The translations under genes and the position numbers were made by a program. Source: Betaproteobacteria bacterium RIFCSPLOWO2_12_FULL_62_58 (lineage in GTDB: Bacteria; Pseudomonadota; Gammaproteobacteria; Burkholderiales; SG8-41). Taken from it: a DNA stretch of 46,603 nt. The DNA lies in assembly GCA_001772005.1 (NCBI GenBank), contig MERI01000068.1, forward strand, positions 1 through 46,603, given 5' to 3'. The notes beneath the pieces are model-generated. The model saw nothing but the letters and a program-made list of their open reading frames with translations, had not been told where the DNA came from and made no database searches. Of this stretch, positions 34,502 to 41,904 are shown in pieces. Every line of letters starts with the position of its first letter. Position 1 is the first letter of the stretch.

Positions 34502-35083
34502 CTACTTCTTAACCGCCGGCCTGGCGGCGAAAACGATGCGGAACTTGATCTGCACGTCGTCCGCGACGGTGTCCGTGTCCCTCCAGGCGCCCTCGCCGAT
34601 ATTGTATTGCAGGCGCTTTATGGTGAATGCGCCTTCGAACACCGCAGTCCCGGCATCTTCCTTGTAGGTAAACGGTGCGGCGACATCAGCGGTCCTGCCT
34701 TTGATAGTGAGCGGTCCGCGCGCTTCGAACCGGCCGCCGCCCAGCGCCCGTATGCCACGGGACACGAATGTCGCCCGGGGAAAAGTCCGCACATCGAACC
34801 AGCTCTTGCCCTTGGCTTCGACATTGAAGTCGGCAAAACCGATATCGAAGCTGTCGACGTCTATTTCGATATGCACCTTGCTTGTTTCGGGTTTGGCGGC
34901 GTCAAATGCGATCTGGGCCGTGAATTTCCTGAATTCCGCCTCGACCGGGACATTTTCCTGCCGCGATATGCAGCTGATCCGGCTCTTGTCATACAGGACT
35001 GTTTGTGCCACTGCGGGGGCTGCGATTTGCAGCAACAGGGCGCCGGCAGCCGCGGCCACGCCATACAGCGAACTGCGCATCAT
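34502..35083 (-). CDS. YceI family periplasmic protein
   Basis: 193 residues. The signal peptide MMRSSLYGVAAAAGALLLQI is cut near VAQ. The YceI domain follows (FDVRTFPRATFVSRGI, RGPLTIKGRTADVAAPFTY, GEGAWRDTDTVADDVQI). It is clearly different from the neighbouring YceI protein and so not a recent duplicate. The ATG overlaps the cytochrome b561 stop (TAATG), so the two are translationally coupled. Polyisoprenoid binding is the family function, and the electron-transfer context suggests a quinone-like ligand. Confidence 0.92.
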   Translation of the reverse strand: MMRSSLYGVAAAAGALLLQIAAPAVAQTVLYDKSRISCISRQENVPVEAEFRKFTAQIAFDAAKPETSKVHIEIDVDSFDIGFADFNVEAKGKSWFDVRTFPRATFVSRGIRALGGGRFEARGPLTIKGRTADVAAPFTYKEDAGTAVFEGAFTIKRLQYNIGEGAWRDTDTVADDVQIKFRIVFAARPAVKK

Positions 35084-35643
35084 TATTCTTTTCCTCGGGG
35101 CCTGATGGCGGGCACCATGCGGCTGAGCACCTCGTCACGGTCGACGAAATGGTGCCTGAGCGCCGCCGCCGCGTGGATACAGGCTATCACGAACAATGTG
35201 TAGTTGAGGGAGATGTGCGCGAACTTCAACTGCTCGGCGAGCGGCTTGTCCTTGGGGACCAGGTCCGGCAGCTGCATGAGTCCCAGATAAACCGTAGGCA
35301 CGCCGGTGGCGGAGCTGTACAGCCACCCGGTGATTGGAATGATAACGATCAGGACGTAAAGCGCCGCGTGGGCCGCCACCACAGCGTGTTGTTCCCATTG
35401 CGGCATGGCGACGGGCAGCGAGGGCGCCGGATGCGTCAAGCGCCAGCCAACGCGGATCAGCGCGGCCAGGAACACCGTCACGCCGATCCACTTGTGCCAC
35501 GAGAAGTATTTGAGTTTTTGCGGCGACAGCGGCAGGTCGACCATATACACCGCGAGCGTAAATCCGCACGCGATCAGCACGAAGATCAGCCAGTGCAGCG
35601 CAATTGCAGTCTTAGTGTAGCGGGCGGGAACGGTAGTCGACAT
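35083..35643 (-). CDS. Cytochrome b561 family protein
   Basis: 186-residue inner-membrane di-heme b-type cytochrome with four transmembrane helices. Heme-ligand histidines are visible in IALHWLIFVLIACG, FSWHKWIGV, VVAAHAALYVLIV and NYTLFVIACIHAAAALRHH. It probably moves electrons from ubiquinol. ATG at 35643 (MSTTVPARYTK) is chosen over an upstream start. It leads the b561-YceI-YceI operon, which is framed by inverted repeat elements. Confidence 0.92.
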   Translation of the reverse strand: MSTTVPARYTKTAIALHWLIFVLIACGFTLAVYMVDLPLSPQKLKYFSWHKWIGVTVFLAALIRVGWRLTHPAPSLPVAMPQWEQHAVVAAHAALYVLIVIIPITGWLYSSATGVPTVYLGLMQLPDLVPKDKPLAEQLKFAHISLNYTLFVIACIHAAAALRHHFVDRDEVLSRMVPAIRPRGKE

Positions 35644-35698
35644 GATCAGGCCTGGGTACCGGAAACGATAAACAGGCAACGCCGCAAGTTTATTCCAA

Positions 35699-35898
35699 CT
35701 AGGAGTTTGTCGGACTTAGCCCCGACAAACTCCTAATGCAAAACCGGCGTTTTGAAAATTGCAGAAGAGGACAACACATATGCGAATTCACGCGCGCTTT
35801 TCCTCAAATTCGACCGCTTTGGCTGGATTTTTCGTGAATTGGCGGCCGGTTTTGCTTTTTGCAGCCTGGGCGGACTGTTAAGTCCGACAGGCTGCTAG
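35699..35898 (-). repeat. CTAG hairpin element, complete copy, core subtype 1, inverted
   Basis: 200 bp between CTAG (35699-35702) and CTAG (35895-35898), in reverse orientation to the copy at 33640. It begins with hairpin B (CTAGGAGTTTGTCGGACTTA), carries the core AAAAGCGCGC, TCAAATTCGACCGCTT on the plus strand, and ends with hairpin A (GTCCGACAGGCTGCTAG). The two copies frame the cytochrome b561-YceI operon. Confidence 0.88.
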
Positions 35899-35940
35899 GT
35901 GACAATTTGCGATCGGCCTGATGAGGCGGGAGAACTTATT

Positions 35941-37320
35941 TCATGCCGCATTCGGGAACGCGACCGTCACCAGCGATCCGCCATGAGCGCCCGGACTTAG
36001 CGATACGTCGGCGCCGTGACTCTGTGCGATCTCGCGCACGATCGCCAGTCCCAGCCCGCAACCGTCGGCGCCGGTGCCGAGCACGCGATAGAAGCGCTCA
36101 AACACGCGCTCGCGCTCGCTTGGGTGCACACCCGGTCCGGTATCCTCCACGGACAGCACCACCCGATGGGCATCCGGTGCGACCCGTACCGTGACCTGAC
36201 CGCCAGGCTGGGTGTAGCGGATCGCGTTATCGAGCAGGTTGTTGAGCATTTCCCGGAGTAGAAACCCTTCCCCTTCGACCGTGACGCCCGTTTCGGGGCC
36301 GTCGAAGCCCAGGTCGATGTTGCGCTCGAGCGCACGCGGCACCCACTCGGTGGTGGCGTCGCGCGCGAGCCGGGCGATATCGAGCGGTCCGGTCGCGTGT
36401 TCGCGCTTGGCCCCGGGTTCAGCGCGCGCCAGAGACAGCAACTGATTGACGAGCCGCGTGCTTTGTTCGGTCGCGGTCTGCAGCTGGCGCAAGGTAGCCT
36501 GCGCTTCGCCCGGCTGCGACTGGCGCAGCGCAAGCTCGGCCTGGGTCTTGATGCCTGCCAGCGGCGTGCGCAACTGGTGCGCGGCATCGGCAATGAAACG
36601 CTGCTGCGCGGTGAGCACCGCGCTGAGCCGTGCCAGCAGGTCATTCATCGCATGGATCAGCGGCCGCACTTCATTGGGCGCCTGTTCCTCGGACAGGGCG
36701 GAGAGGTCGCGGTGCGAGCGGTGTTCGATTTCCTTTCGCAGGTTGATGAGCGGCGCAAGCCCCCGCCCCACGCCGTACCACACCGCCAACGCGGCGGCCA
36801 GGATCAACAGGCCCTGCGGCAGGACCATGCGCAGGATGATCTGCCGCGCAGAATCGGTGCGCGCAGTGACGCGCTCGGCGACCTGGATCAGCACGGCGCC
36901 CTTGCCTGTTCCCGGTTGCACCGGCACCCGCAGGGTGACGGCGCGGATTCCCCGGTTGCGGTATTCGTCATCGTAGTAGCTGACCCGATCCGTTCCCAAA
37001 TCAGGCGGAGGAGGCAGGTCGGGTTCACCGGTGATGAATTCATTGTTCGGACCGGTGACGAGGTAATAGAGGCGGTCGGCCTCGCGGGTTTGCAGCATTT
37101 GCAAGGCGATGTCCGGGAGGTCGACGTAGATACGGTCGTCGATGACCTTGACCTGTCGGCCGATATCGAGCGCGGCTTCGAGCAGCGCGCGATCATATGC
37201 GAAATTCACGAAACGCTTGGCGATGTCGTAGTCGACGACGGCGCTGACCGACCACAGGACCAGCAGCGGTCCCGCAAGCCAGGCGACGAGCTGGCGGCGC
37301 AGAGTCCTAGTCTTGCGCAT
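35941..37320 (-). CDS. Sensor histidine kinase, QseC/TctE-like
   Basis: 459 residues. Transmembrane helix 1 is at about 11-30, a periplasmic sensor of about 130 residues resembles the TctE-type N-terminal domain (GPNNEFITGEPDLP), and helix 2 is at about 165-185. A HAMP-like linker follows, then the H-box ADAAHQLRTPLAG with phospho-acceptor His248, the N-box MLNNLLDNAIRY, and the G-boxes DTGPGV and GCGLGLAIV. It would phosphorylate the coupled response regulator, whose gene it overlaps by 14 bases. TctDE systems control tricarboxylate uptake in some relatives, but the signal here is unknown. Confidence 0.92.
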   Translation of the reverse strand: MRKTRTLRRQLVAWLAGPLLVLWSVSAVVDYDIAKRFVNFAYDRALLEAALDIGRQVKVIDDRIYVDLPDIALQMLQTREADRLYYLVTGPNNEFITGEPDLPPPPDLGTDRVSYYDDEYRNRGIRAVTLRVPVQPGTGKGAVLIQVAERVTARTDSARQIILRMVLPQGLLILAAALAVWYGVGRGLAPLINLRKEIEHRSHRDLSALSEEQAPNEVRPLIHAMNDLLARLSAVLTAQQRFIADAAHQLRTPLAGIKTQAELALRQSQPGEAQATLRQLQTATEQSTRLVNQLLSLARAEPGAKREHATGPLDIARLARDATTEWVPRALERNIDLGFDGPETGVTVEGEGFLLREMLNNLLDNAIRYTQPGGQVTVRVAPDAHRVVLSVEDTGPGVHPSERERVFERFYRVLGTGADGCGLGLAIVREIAQSHGADVSLSPGAHGGSLVTVAFPNAA

Positions 37321-37987
37321 TGCCCGGTTTTTCGAGCAGGTAGCCCAGGCCGCGGATGGTGCGGATCGTCACGCCCGCGGGTTCAAGCTTCTTGCGCAGG
37401 CGGTGGACATAGACTTCGATCGCGTTGGCGCCGACTTCCTCGTCCCACCCGTAGAGTTGCTCGGCGAGCTGCTCTTTATTGACCACGCGGCCGCTCCTGT
37501 GCACCAGCACTTCCAGCACGCCCAGTTCGCGTGCGGAGAGCTCGAGCGGCACACCGTTGAGGGTGGCGCGCCGGCCCGCGGTGTCGATGTGGAGCGCTCC
37601 ATGCGTAAGCATCGAGCCACCGCCGGACTGGCCGCGGCGGATCAGCGAGCGCACGCGGGCTTCGAGTTCCGGCAGGTCGAAGGGCTTGGTCAGATAATCG
37701 TCAGCACCGAGATCGAGTCCCTTGACTCGGTCATCGAGCGCATCGCGCGCGGTCAGCACGAGCACCGGGATCTTCGACCCGCGGCGGCGCAGCCGGCGCA
37801 GCACTTCGAACCCGTCGAGCTTGGGCAGCCCGAGATCGAGTATCACCAGATCATAGCTTTGGGCGAGCAGCACGTGGTCCGCCTGGTCGCCGGCGCCGAC
37901 GCAGTCTACAGCGTAATCTGCCTGGCGCAGCGAGCGCGTTAGACCGTTGGCCAGGACCGGATCATCTTCAGCTATCAGTATCCGCAT
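37307..37987 (-). CDS. OmpR-family response regulator, QseB/TctD-like
   Basis: 226 residues. The receiver domain has the acidic pair at 8-9, phospho-acceptor Asp51 (VILDLGLP), Thr77 and Lys99 (LTKPF). The C-terminal winged helix binds DNA (LSARELGVLEVLVHRSGRVV, NAIEVYVHRLRKKLEP, IRTIRGLGYLLEK). It is the first gene of the pair and overlaps the kinase. A promoter should lie in the gap upstream of 37987, but no clear boxes were picked out. Confidence 0.94.
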   Translation of the reverse strand: MRILIAEDDPVLANGLTRSLRQADYAVDCVGAGDQADHVLLAQSYDLVILDLGLPKLDGFEVLRRLRRRGSKIPVLVLTARDALDDRVKGLDLGADDYLTKPFDLPELEARVRSLIRRGQSGGGSMLTHGALHIDTAGRRATLNGVPLELSARELGVLEVLVHRSGRVVNKEQLAEQLYGWDEEVGANAIEVYVHRLRKKLEPAGVTIRTIRGLGYLLEKPGNAQD

Positions 37988-38134
37988 GCGGCGTTAGACC
38001 GTGACAGCGGCATAGTTTAATTGATGCCACGATAGAACTGTCGCAGTTCCTCAGGCAGGGGGCTTAACGTAACACAAAGCACATTCAGGACCCGCGGATT
38101 GCCGGTTGTAAGCTTGGTGTAAGGCTGCGTGGTT

Positions 38135-38251
38135 ATGTTGCAAGAAGATGGAGCAGGGCAACTGAAGCTTGCTCCGGAAGCTTTTGGCGGTTTGGTTGGT
38201 CTTTCCTCCTCGGAGGCCTGGCAGTTGCAATTGCCTGTGCTGAGCAGGTAA
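38135..38251 (+). CDS. Possible 38-residue peptide gene within the terminator-ended transcript
   Basis: A 38-codon frame begins MLQEDGAGQLKLAPEAFGGL and ends LQLPVLSR. AAGG lies 11 bases before the ATG, a weak and distant ribosome binding site. Its last codons form part of the hairpin at 38213-38263. It has no family that I recognise. It could be a leader peptide or chance reading of an RNA gene; the RNA explanation is at least as likely. Confidence 0.2.
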   Translation: MLQEDGAGQLKLAPEAFGGLVGLSSSEAWQLQLPVLSR

Positions 38252-38312
38252 TTGCAGGGCCTCTTTAAACTCCGCTGGGACAACCCACACTGTTCCGAGC
38301 GGAGTTTTTTTT
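38213..38312 (+). ncRNA. Candidate structured small RNA (3' part), 5' end not located
   Basis: Two successive hairpins stand in a 740-base gap with no plus-strand gene upstream. The first (38213-38263) pairs GAGGCC with GGCCTC and, inside, TTGCAATT.CCTG with CAGG.AATTGCA. The second is a strong terminator. A further possible stem, GGAGCA...TGCTCC, lies upstream near 38145-38175. The only transcript this terminator could end starts within about 38000-38200, so a small RNA or very short mRNA is inferred. No known RNA family was recognised. Confidence 0.45.
38267..38312 (+). terminator. Strong Rho-independent terminator
   Basis: AAACTCCGCT (38267-38276) pairs with AGCGGAGTTT (38298-38307). Inside the loop GGGACA can pair with TGTTCC. 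A run of eight T follows directly (38305-38312). It works on the plus strand only. Confidence 0.8.
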
Positions 38313-38496
38313 GCCCTTCAACTTGCCGCCGGTTAATCGGGTTCTCCGAGCAACACAAAGGCAGCCCAATCGACTGTGTTTTCGGTTTTGCAGACAGTCT
38401 AGCAGTTTGACGTAAAACTCACGATCCGAACCGGAAACGGCGTGTCAACTCAAAAAGCTGTTGAAATATTCGCGCTAACCCTGTATTTTTAAACCC

Positions 38497-38696
38497 TTAG
38501 CAGCCTGTCTGGCTTAGGCGCCCGACAGGCTGCTAACAGCAAAACCGCCTGCGGATTGGGAATGAATCTGACGCTTGCGATCGCTCTTGCCCTCCAATGG
38601 GCGCGCGAGCAGGCTCAAAATGAAGTGTTTGCGGCCTTTTTCTTCCGTTTTCGTGCAGGCGGTTTTGCATTAGGAGTTTGTCCGACAAACTCCTTG
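38497..38696 (+). repeat. CTAG-family hairpin element, complete copy, core subtype 2
   Basis: Hairpin A starts TTAGCAGCCTGTCTGGCTTA instead of CTAG. The core runs from GCAAAACCGCCTGCGG to GCAGGCGGTTTTGCATTAGG and shares CTCTTGCCCTCC with the copy at 4792. Hairpin B is shortened (GGAGTTTGTCCGACAAACTCC) and ends CTTG. The border tetranucleotides have drifted, which suggests an older copy. It abuts the PBP7-like gene. Confidence 0.83.
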
Positions 38697-38728
38697 GCCA
38701 ATGCCGGCCACCACGGAGGGAGGCTGTT

Positions 38729-39616
38729 CTGAACAGGATTTTACTGGCGCTTATGGCGGGTTGCGCGCTTGCCTGCAACGCGATCGCCGCCCAACCGGTC
38801 GCGACTGATCCCCCGCTCAATCCCGCGTTCGCCGCCAAAGCGCGCGCGCCCGATCTCAAGTCAGCCGCGGTGCTCGTGGTGGGCCAGCAAGATGGCCGCG
38901 CGCTGTATGCGAAAAATACCGATACGGTGGTGCCGATTGCCTCGATCACCAAGCTGATGACCGCGATGGTGGTGCTCGACTCGCAGCTTCCGCTCACCGA
39001 GCCCATCGCCATCGCCACCGACGACATCGACGACATCAAGGGCACGCGCTCGCGGCTCAAGGTGGGCACCACGCTCACCCGCGGCGACCTGCTGCGGCTG
39101 GCGCTGATGGCCTCGGAAAACCGCGCTGCTGCGGCGTTGACGCGCGCCTATCCCGGCGGGGCCCGCGCTTTTGTCGCGGCAATGAATCAGAAGGCGGTCG
39201 AACTGGCCATGTGGCGCTCGCGCTTCGTCGACGGCACAGGTCTTTCCAGCGACAACGTTTCGACCGCCGGCGATCTGGCGAAAATGGTGAGCACGGCCTA
39301 CCGCTATACGGTGATCCGCGAATACACGACCGATTCCGCCTACGCTGTCACGCTCGCCAACGGCCGCACGCTGCAGTACCGCAATTCCAATCGCCTGGTG
39401 CAAAACCCGCACTGGACGATTGGATTGTCGAAAACCGGCTACATCAACGAGGCCGGGCGCTGCCTCGTCATGCAGGCCGTGATCGCCGCGACGCCGGTGA
39501 TCATCGTGCTGCTCGACTCATGGGGCAGGCTCACGCGCGTCGGCGACGCGAACCGCATCAAGAAGTGGATAGAAAGCAACAGCGACCGCCGCCCGGCGGG
39601 ACGGCGCAAAGGCTAG
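38729..39616 (+). CDS. pbpG: D-alanyl-D-alanine endopeptidase, PBP7/PbpG-like
   Basis: 295-residue periplasmic penicillin-binding protein that cuts peptide cross-links in peptidoglycan. Catalytic motifs are SITK (Ser72, Lys75), SEN (129-131) and KTG (235-237), with Asp and Gly spacing as in class C low-mass PBPs. The best start is CTG at 38729, after GGAGGGAGG, giving the signal peptide NRILLALMAGCALACNAIAA. The only usual starts are TTG at 38678, inside hairpin B of the repeat, and ATG at 38753, inside the signal peptide. The repeat insertion may have removed the original start. Confidence 0.87.
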   Translation: MNRILLALMAGCALACNAIAAQPVATDPPLNPAFAAKARAPDLKSAAVLVVGQQDGRALYAKNTDTVVPIASITKLMTAMVVLDSQLPLTEPIAIATDDIDDIKGTRSRLKVGTTLTRGDLLRLALMASENRAAAALTRAYPGGARAFVAAMNQKAVELAMWRSRFVDGTGLSSDNVSTAGDLAKMVSTAYRYTVIREYTTDSAYAVTLANGRTLQYRNSNRLVQNPHWTIGLSKTGYINEAGRCLVMQAVIAATPVIIVLLDSWGRLTRVGDANRIKKWIESNSDRRPAGRRKG

Positions 39617-39732
39617 ACCGGGCACGCCACTGCTGGCTGGCGCTGACGGTGAGGCGAGAGGCGTAGTACCTCGGTCACGCTCGGCAACGTGCACCCTCGC
39701 TGACAACTCGAAGAAGTTCCCGGAGATTCGTC

Positions 39733-40707
39733 ATGGCGTTGAGTCACGCCCGCATTTCTTTCCACGATCTCCAGCCCGACGCCGGCAGCTTCCTCGACGA
39801 CGTGATCACCGGATTGTCGCAGCCGCAGAAAACGCTCAGCCCGAAGTATTTCTACGACCAGCGCGGTTGCGAGCTGTTCGAGGCGATCTGTGAATTGCCT
39901 GAGTATTATCCGACACGCACCGAGATGGCGATGATGCAGGCCCGGGTGCGCGAGATCGCACAGCGGCTCGGCCCGGACTGCGCACTGATCGAGTATGGCA
40001 GCGGCTCAAGCCGCAAGACGCGGGTGTTGATCTCGGCGCTGAACCCCGTCGCCTACGTGCCGATCGACATCGCGGGCGAGCACCTCAAGGCTTCGGCCGT
40101 GGATCTGGCCGGGGCATTTCCGGGGCTGCGCATTATCGCCGTCTGCGCCGATTATTCCCGTCCACTCGCGCTGCCGGACATCAACCATCTCGGCGCGCGC
40201 CGCCGCATCGTTTATTTTCCGGGTTCCACGATCGGCAACTTCACGGTGCCGGAGGCACGAGAATTCCTGCATCATGCGCGCCGGCTCGCCGGCGCCGGCG
40301 GTGCCATGCTGGTCGGCGTGGACCTCAAGAAGAATCACGACGTGCTCCATGCCGCGTATAACGATGCGCAGGGCGTGACGGCGGCGTTCAACGTGAACCT
40401 TCTTGCCCGGATCAACCGCGAACTCGGAGCGGACTTCGACCTCGTCGCATTTCGCCACCTTGCTTTTTACAACGCCGACGCCGGGCGCATCGAGATGCAT
40501 CTCGCGAGCCTCAAGGACCAGAAGGCCACGGTGGGTGGGCGCGTATTCTCTTTTCGTGCCGGCGAAACCATCCACACCGAGAATTCCTACAAGTATTCGG
40601 TCGCGGAATTCCAGGCGCTGGCACGCGCCGCCGGCTTCGAGCCCGAGGCGTGCTGGACCGATCCTCAGCAGTTGTTTTCCGTCCATTACCTCGCCGCGCC
40701 GCATTGA
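39733..40707 (+). CDS. egtD: L-histidine N-alpha-methyltransferase EgtD
   Basis: 324 residues. It makes hercynine from histidine with three S-adenosylmethionine molecules, the first step of ergothioneine synthesis. Family features are LSPKYFYDQRGCELFEAICE, LPEYYPTRTEMAMM, IEYGSGSSRKTRVLI (SAM site), YFPGSTIGNF, GVDLKKNHDVLHAAYND and FRAGETIHTENSYKY. ATG at 39733 follows a GGAGATTCGTC ribosome binding site. No EgtB gene lies in the window; the next gene is an MFS transporter 32 bases on. Confidence 0.93.
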   Translation: MALSHARISFHDLQPDAGSFLDDVITGLSQPQKTLSPKYFYDQRGCELFEAICELPEYYPTRTEMAMMQARVREIAQRLGPDCALIEYGSGSSRKTRVLISALNPVAYVPIDIAGEHLKASAVDLAGAFPGLRIIAVCADYSRPLALPDINHLGARRRIVYFPGSTIGNFTVPEAREFLHHARRLAGAGGAMLVGVDLKKNHDVLHAAYNDAQGVTAAFNVNLLARINRELGADFDLVAFRHLAFYNADAGRIEMHLASLKDQKATVGGRVFSFRAGETIHTENSYKYSVAEFQALARAAGFEPEACWTDPQQLFSVHYLAAPH

Positions 40708-40739
40708 ATCCAGAATATGAACTTTCTGAATCCACTCCG

Positions 40740-41894
40740 ATGGCGATCCATCTCGTCGTGCTGATGTGCGTGCTGAATCATTCCGGCTATGTGGGCAGCC
40801 GGGTGGTGATGTCGCTATACGCGCTCAGCCTGGGCGCCGACCAGTTCTCCATCGGGATCATCATGTCCCTTTACGCATTGTGCCCGATGCTGCTCGCCAT
40901 CTCCGCCGGAAAACTGGTGGACCGCGTCGGGCCGCGTCTGCCGATGCTGGCCGGCACGATCGGCACATTCGTCGGACTGCTGCTGCCGTACGCGTTCCCG
41001 GGGCTTGTCACCCTTTACATTGCAGCTTTCATGCTGGGAATGTCGTTCCAGTTTTTCTTCGTCGCGGTGCACGGCACGGCGGGCGCCATCGGCGGGTCCG
41101 AAAATCGCGTGCGCAACTACACCGCCATCAGCATCGGGTTCTCGATCGCGTCGTTCTTTGGACCGATGATCGCGGGCTTCTCAATCGATTACCTCGGCCA
41201 TCTCCCGGCGTATCTCGCGCTCGCGGCCTGCACGGTGGTCCCGGCGCTGTTGTTGTGGCTCGGGCCCGACGTCCTGCCCAAAGCGGCGGCCAGAGCGGGC
41301 GGGGAAGAGCAGAAGAAAAGCGCTTTCGAGCTGCTGCGCGTGCCCAAACTGCGGAACACGATCGTTGCCAGCAGCCTTATTTCCTCGGCGTGGGACCTCT
41401 ATCAGTTCTACTTCCCGATCTACGGCCATTCGATCGGCTCGTCCGCCTCGGCGATCGGCGTCATCATCGGCACCTTCGCGGCGGCCGTCTTCGCAATCCG
41501 GATCGTGCTCCCGAGCCTGGTGCGCAGGTGGGCCGAATTCGACATCCTGATCTACACGATCGCGCTCGCCGGCGTTGCCTTTCTGCTGTTCCCGCTGTTC
41601 ACGAACCCATACCTGCTGGCCGCCGTGTCGTTCCTCCTGGGCCTTGGCTGTGGTTGCGGGCAGCCGATATCCGGAACGCTGATCTACAGTCTCGCACCGC
41701 CCGGGCGGGCGGCCGAGGGGGCGGGCGTGCGGGTCATGTTCAACAACGTCACCCACACGATCGTGCCGCTGCTGTTCGGCGGCATCGGCACGGCATTGGG
41801 TTTTGCGCCGGTGTTCGTGTCCTGCTCGGCGCTGCTGCTCGGCGGCAGCTATTACAGTTACCGCAGCGATCGCGCCGAAGCCATGAAACCGTGA
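40740..41894 (+). CDS. MFS transporter
   Basis: 384-residue inner-membrane protein with about twelve hydrophobic helices and the loop motif GKLVDRVGPRLPML near residues 56-69. There is no soluble extra domain. It starts 32 bases after egtD, so co-transcription is likely, and export or uptake of an ergothioneine-related compound is possible but unproven. ATG at 40740 begins the first helix cleanly; earlier in-frame starts lie inside egtD. Confidence 0.85.
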   Translation: MAIHLVVLMCVLNHSGYVGSRVVMSLYALSLGADQFSIGIIMSLYALCPMLLAISAGKLVDRVGPRLPMLAGTIGTFVGLLLPYAFPGLVTLYIAAFMLGMSFQFFFVAVHGTAGAIGGSENRVRNYTAISIGFSIASFFGPMIAGFSIDYLGHLPAYLALAACTVVPALLLWLGPDVLPKAAARAGGEEQKKSAFELLRVPKLRNTIVASSLISSAWDLYQFYFPIYGHSIGSSASAIGVIIGTFAAAVFAIRIVLPSLVRRWAEFDILIYTIALAGVAFLLFPLFTNPYLLAAVSFLLGLGCGCGQPISGTLIYSLAPPGRAAEGAGVRVMFNNVTHTIVPLLFGGIGTALGFAPVFVSCSALLLGGSYYSYRSDRAEAMKP

Positions 41895-41904
41895 ACGAGT
41901 GATT

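Noticed and set aside
38017-38358. 113-codon minus-strand frame in the gap before the PBP7-like gene
   Set aside because: It has no recognisable motif and no ribosome binding site, and it crosses a strong plus-strand terminator.
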